This document shows, in pieces, positions 22,725-25,402 of a DNA stretch of 25,402 nt. Positions within the stretch are counted from its first letter, which is position 1. Each line of letters starts with the position of its first letter. Location: positions 1 to 25,402 of the forward strand of contig JALDAH010000007.1 in the NCBI GenBank assembly GCA_022729275.1, given 5' to 3'. The notes beneath the pieces were generated by a model. The model was given only the letters and a program-made list of their open reading frames with translations. It ran no database searches and was not told the origin of the DNA. Source of the DNA: Candidatus Nanoanaerosalina archaeon (GTDB lineage: Archaea > Nanohalarchaeota > Nanosalinia > Nanosalinales > Nanoanaerosalinaceae). A program made the position numbers and the translations under genes.

Positions 22725-23165
22725 ATGCCAATTTACACACTGAGAACAACAAGAGGTAGAGAAAAAACCGCTATAAAATCTTTGAGAGCGGCCATAAAAA
22801 ATGAAGATTATGCTATACAGGCCATACTATACCCTCAAGATCTAAAAGGTTATCTATTTGTTGAGGGAGACAAAACAGATATAGAAAGGCTTGTAAGAAA
22901 TGTGAGACATGCTAAAGGTCTCATAAAAAAAGAGGTTGAGATAGAGGATATAGAGAAGTTTATCTCGGATGAGCCTCAGGAGATCAAGATCGAGATTAAT
23001 GACAGGGTTGAGGTGATAGCCGGGCCCTACAAGGGAGAACCTGCAAAGGTCGAGAGGATAGATGAGGCTAATCAGAAGGCCACAATAAAACTTCTGGAAG
23101 CAGCTGTCCCTATCCCTGTAACCATAGATATTGAACAGTTGAGAAAAAGGAGTAGTGAGGAATAG
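22725..23165 (+). CDS. spt5: transcription elongation factor Spt5 (archaeal NusG)
   Basis: A 146-residue factor that binds RNA polymerase over the DNA cleft and raises its processivity, also linking it to the ribosome. Residues 1-80 form the NGN domain (MPIYTLRTTRGREKTAIKSL at the start, PQDLKGYLFVEGD in the middle, VRHAKGLIKKEVEIEDIEKF at the end). Residues 85-140 form the KOW domain (INDRVEVIAGPYKGEPAKVERID), followed by a short charged tail. Length and order match archaeal Spt5, which pairs with Spt4 (not in this window). It lies 15 nt after secE and 5 nt before rpl11, so it is part of one operon. Confidence 0.94.
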   Translation: MPIYTLRTTRGREKTAIKSLRAAIKNEDYAIQAILYPQDLKGYLFVEGDKTDIERLVRNVRHAKGLIKKEVEIEDIEKFISDEPQEIKIEINDRVEVIAGPYKGEPAKVERIDEANQKATIKLLEAAVPIPVTIDIEQLRKRSSEE

Positions 23166-23170
23166 ATATT

Positions 23171-23656
23171 ATGAGTGAGAAAAAGATTTCAGCACTGGTA
23201 TCCGCGGGAAATGCATCGGCAGGTCCGCCTCTAGGGCCTCAGCTGGGGCCTTTACCCGTGAATATTGGTCAAGTAGTCAACGAGATAAATGAGAAAACTT
23301 CGAAGTTTGAGGGGATGGAGGTTCCCATCGAAGTTATTGTTGATGAGGAAACAGGAGACTTCGAGATAGATGTCGGTATACCTCCCATGGCTTCTCTTAT
23401 AAGGGAAGAACTTGGGATAGAAAAAGGTTCAGGAGAGCCCAACAAAAACAAGGTTGCTGATATGTCTATTGAACAGGTTAAAAACGTAGCAGAGATGAAG
23501 ATAGGAGATCTTCTCTCATCAGATGTTAAAGCTGCTGCCAAAGAAGTTATAGGCAGCTGTGTATCTATGGGAGTAACGATAGACGGAAAAGATGGAAGAG
23601 AAGTGCAAAAACTTATCGACAAAGGAGAGTACGATGAAAAGCTCGGTGATAACTGA
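23171..23656 (+). CDS. rpl11: large-subunit ribosomal protein L11 (uL11)
   Basis: A 161-residue protein of the GTPase-associated centre at the base of the ribosomal stalk. The N-terminal domain carries SAGPPLGPQLGPLPVNIGQVVNEIN, the proline-rich family signature. The C-terminal RNA-binding domain (about 75-140) includes NKNKVADMSIEQVKNVAEMK and AAAKEVIGSCVSMGVTIDGKDG. The length is normal for archaea. Its TGA shares one base with the rpl1 ATG, so translation of the two is probably coupled. Confidence 0.95.
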   Translation: MSEKKISALVSAGNASAGPPLGPQLGPLPVNIGQVVNEINEKTSKFEGMEVPIEVIVDEETGDFEIDVGIPPMASLIREELGIEKGSGEPNKNKVADMSIEQVKNVAEMKIGDLLSSDVKAAAKEVIGSCVSMGVTIDGKDGREVQKLIDKGEYDEKLGDN

Positions 23657-24276
23657 TGAATGAATTTGAAGACAAGATCATAATGGCCAAGGAGAAGGCT
23701 AAGGAAAGGAACTTCACCCAGTCAGTGGATCTTATAATCAACCTAAAAAACGTGGATCTCAACAATCCTGAGAACAGGTTTTCAGAACAGGTTTCGATGC
23801 CTTACACCGTTTCAGAAGAGACAAAGATAGCTGTGATCGGAGATACTTTGAAAGCTGAAAATGCTGACAAGATGATATCTCAGAGCGAGCTTGAGGATCT
23901 CTACGATGATATGTCAAATGCCAAAAAGTTGGCTGATGAGATAGATCATTTTATAGCGGAGGCTCCTCTGATGCCTGACATAGGTAAAAACCTTGGACCT
24001 GTTCTGGGACCAAGGGACAAGATGCCGAAACCTTTACCACCTGGCAGCGATGCTTCCGACAAGATAAAGTCCCTAAAACAGACTATTTCAGTAAAGGTCA
24101 AGGAAGAACCATCTGTTAAGTGTAAGATAGGGAACGAAGCGATGCCAAATGAGAACCTGGCTCAAAATGCGGAGACAGTTGTAAACTTTGTTATAGACAA
24201 TCTGCCCATGGGAAAGCACAACATCGAAGATGTTTACTGCAAGCTCACCATGGGTCCTGTAGTGGAGTTGATGTGA
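23656..24276 (+). CDS. rpl1: large-subunit ribosomal protein L1 (uL1)
   Basis: The 206-residue L1 protein forms the mobile stalk beside the ribosomal E site. Recognisable blocks are KERNFTQSVDLIINLKNVDLNNPENRF near the N-terminus, LMPDIGKNLGPVLGPRDKMPKPLPPG in the middle (the family signature), and MPNENLAQNAETVVNFVIDNLP near the end. The length is normal. In other archaea L1 represses its own operon by binding the mRNA; a binding site could lie near the operon start or within the first codons here, but I could not identify one with confidence. The ATG overlaps the rpl11 stop by one base. Confidence 0.94.
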   Translation: MNEFEDKIIMAKEKAKERNFTQSVDLIINLKNVDLNNPENRFSEQVSMPYTVSEETKIAVIGDTLKAENADKMISQSELEDLYDDMSNAKKLADEIDHFIAEAPLMPDIGKNLGPVLGPRDKMPKPLPPGSDASDKIKSLKQTISVKVKEEPSVKCKIGNEAMPNENLAQNAETVVNFVIDNLPMGKHNIEDVYCKLTMGPVVELM

Positions 24277-24277
24277 A

Positions 24278-25168
24278 ATGAGTCTTAGCAGAGAACAAAA
24301 AGAAAAGATTGTAGAAGAGATGAAAGAGAAGATAGAGAAAAGCAAAGTAGTTGGAATACTTGATATGCATGCGCTTCCAGCCAAGCAACTTCAGCAGATT
24401 AATCTGGAGTTAGGTGAAAGTGCAGAAAAGATGATGTCAAGGAAGACTCTTATGGAGATCGCTTTGAAAAAAGCTGAAAAGGATAACATAGAGAAACTGA
24501 TGGAAAATAAGGCCATTCAACCCGCTTTCATCTTCTCGGATTCCAATCCGTTCAGTCTTTACAAGACGATTCAGGACAAGAAGTCATCGGCTCCTGCTTC
24601 AGGTGGAGAGATAGCTCCAAATGATATAGTGATAGATGAAGGAGATACTGGCATCGGTCCAGGTCCTATGATTGGCGAACTTCAGAAACTTGGTGCAAAA
24701 ACCAGTGTGGAGGAAGGCAGCATAAAAGTTACCAAGAGTTCTGTAGCAGTAAAAGAAGGAGATAAAATATCTTCTGATGTGGCTTCAGTGCTTAACAAAC
24801 TGGGAATGAAACCACTGAAGGTCGGCCTTGATCTCAAAATGGTTCACGAAAACGGTGAGATCCTTGAGAAAGATGTGCTTGCTATAGATGAAGAAGAGTA
24901 CATGGAGAAAGTTGAATCAGCTGCTGCAAGAGCTTTCAACCTTGCGGTCAATTCAGGATACATCAACAGCTCCACGGCAGAGACCATTTTCGTTGAGCAC
25001 ATCAGAAAAGCCAAGAACCTTGCAGTCAACGCGTCCATCTTTGAAAAAGATGTGATAGAGGATATCTTGGCCAAAGCTCATGGCCAGGCAGAAAGTCTGA
25101 ACTCCGAGTTAGATCTGGAGTCAGGCGGTTCAAACGATGAAGAAAACTCAGAGGAATCTGAGGATTAA
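24278..25168 (+). CDS. rpl10: large-subunit ribosomal protein L10 (uL10, P0)
   Basis: The stalk base protein (296 residues). It anchors to 23S rRNA next to L11 and carries dimers of L12. The N-terminal rRNA-binding domain covers about 1-105 and the archaeal insert domain about 106-185 (GGEIAPNDIVIDEGDTGIGPGP). A C-terminal spine has three L12-binding helices of similar form: AAARAFNLAVNSGY, HIRKAKNLAVNAS and LAKAHGQAESLNSEL. That suggests three L12 dimers, as in other archaea. The end (SGGSNDEENSEESED) is acidic only and lacks the hydrophobic GLGALFG-like tail seen in most archaeal P0 proteins. It is shorter than the Pyrococcus homologue (about 340). The start is 1 nt after the rpl1 stop. Confidence 0.93.
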   Translation: MSLSREQKEKIVEEMKEKIEKSKVVGILDMHALPAKQLQQINLELGESAEKMMSRKTLMEIALKKAEKDNIEKLMENKAIQPAFIFSDSNPFSLYKTIQDKKSSAPASGGEIAPNDIVIDEGDTGIGPGPMIGELQKLGAKTSVEEGSIKVTKSSVAVKEGDKISSDVASVLNKLGMKPLKVGLDLKMVHENGEILEKDVLAIDEEEYMEKVESAAARAFNLAVNSGYINSSTAETIFVEHIRKAKNLAVNASIFEKDVIEDILAKAHGQAESLNSELDLESGGSNDEENSEESED

Positions 25169-25173
25169 TATTT

Positions 25174-25180
25174 GGAGGTG
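25174..25180 (+). promoter_or_regulatory. Shine-Dalgarno site of rpl12
   Basis: GGAGGTG, 6 nt before the ATG at 25187, is one of the strongest ribosome sites in the window. This fits the need for several L12 copies per ribosome. Confidence 0.65.
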
Positions 25181-25186
25181 AAAAAT

Positions 25187-25402
25187 ATGGAATACGTACA
25201 CACAGCGCTTCTGCTTCACTCAGCAGGAAAGGAAATAAACGAAGAAAACGTCGAAAAGGTGCTTGAAGCTGCAGGAATCGAACTCGATTCAGCAAGAATC
25301 AAGTCTCTAGTAGCAGCTCTTGAAGGAGTTGATATCGAGGAAGCAATGAACAAGGCAGTTGCAACAGGTGCAGCACCAGCTCAGCCTGCAGAAACTGGAG
25401 CA
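25187..25402 (+). CDS. rpl12: large-subunit ribosomal protein L12 (P1), 3' end cut by the window
   Basis: The first 72 residues of the archaeal P1-type stalk protein, which binds L10 as dimers and recruits translation factors. [20 protein letters not shown], then [30 protein letters not shown], is the helical dimerisation domain, and [14 protein letters not shown] begins the alanine/proline-rich hinge. The acidic tail with the factor-binding end lies outside the window. It is the last visible gene of the secE-spt5-rpl11-rpl1-rpl10-rpl12 unit. Confidence 0.92.
   Translation, partial: MEYVHTALLLHSAGKEINEENVEKVLEAAGIELDSARIKSLVAALEGVDIEEAMNKAVATGAAPAQPAETGA

Noticed and set aside
23640..23700. 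L1 autoregulatory site at the start of rpl1, as in Methanococcus
   Set aside because: GATGAATG near the start is suggestive, but I could not draw the needed helix with its asymmetric loop, so I do not list it as a feature.
1..25402. CRISPR arrays, insertion sequences, integrases, phage genes or attachment sites
   Set aside because: No spaced direct repeats, terminal inverted repeats or matching proteins were seen. Gene content and codon use look uniform and housekeeping throughout.

Overview
The window is a gene-dense piece of an archaeal chromosome, roughly 39-40% GC by eye. The archaeal assignment rests on several features: a Sec61-gamma type SecE, Spt5 and the L11-L1-L10(P0)-L12(P1) string; archaeal-type TrpRS, PheRS and LeuRS; TrmY; ADP-forming acetyl-CoA synthetase; and TATA boxes 26-31 nt upstream of many start codons. 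Lineage can only be guessed. The compact genome, a class II ribonucleotide reductase paired with NrdR (a pair I associate with haloarchaea), a haloarchaea-like mini histone-fold protein and many acidic proteins fit a DPANN or Nanohaloarchaeota-like organism or a relative of halophiles. The abundant lysine argues against a strongly salt-adapted haloarchaeon. Acetate-forming ACD, superoxide reductase and B12-dependent RNR suggest a fermenting, anaerobic or oxygen-sparing life.

Layout. Positions 1-196: the 5' part of a tRNA-Ser(GCU) on the minus strand (cut by the window edge, apparently intron-containing), divergent from a PRC-barrel gene. 488-3175: an M24 peptidase (minus), divergent from a small membrane protein and threonine synthase. 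3227-7232: ACD beta and alpha subunits, a Vms1-like (VLRF1) release-factor-fold protein, a membrane protein with a cytosolic C2H2 finger and a DUF3105-like outer domain, and superoxide reductase. 7270-11942: a minus-strand block with nrdJ, nrdR, trmY, a 55-residue histone-fold protein and a small winged-helix regulator. 12079-16377: trpS-pheS-pheT. 16370-17137: minD (minus), tail-to-tail with pheT. 17270-20122: leuS. 20125-20418: a coiled-coil protein (minus), sharing a promoter region with an FKBP-type isomerase. 21265-25402: ftsZ, then secE-spt5-rpl11-rpl1-rpl10-rpl12, the last cut by the window end.

How it works together. Most of the window is housekeeping: translation (three synthetases, tRNA modification, ribosomal stalk, ribosome-associated quality control), protein export, division and polarity (FtsZ, MinD, possibly the PRC-barrel protein), dNTP supply and energy conservation. 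First genes of transcription units tend to be leaderless, with TATA about 27 nt before the start. Genes inside operons, and first genes with a leader (nrdR, ftsZ, secE), use GAGGTG-like Shine-Dalgarno sites.

The most interesting signals are: (1) two NrdR-box-like palindromes exactly 32 bp apart with the nrdR-nrdJ TATA box in the 16-bp spacer; (2) a Vms1-type protein next to a separate membrane-anchored C2H2 finger protein, recalling the finger fused to eukaryotic Vms1/ANKZF1; (3) a histone-fold protein that ends before helix 3; (4) one TATA box midway between two divergent starts; (5) a stalk protein L10 without the usual hydrophobic C-terminal factor-binding tail. I saw no mobile element, CRISPR array or phage gene.
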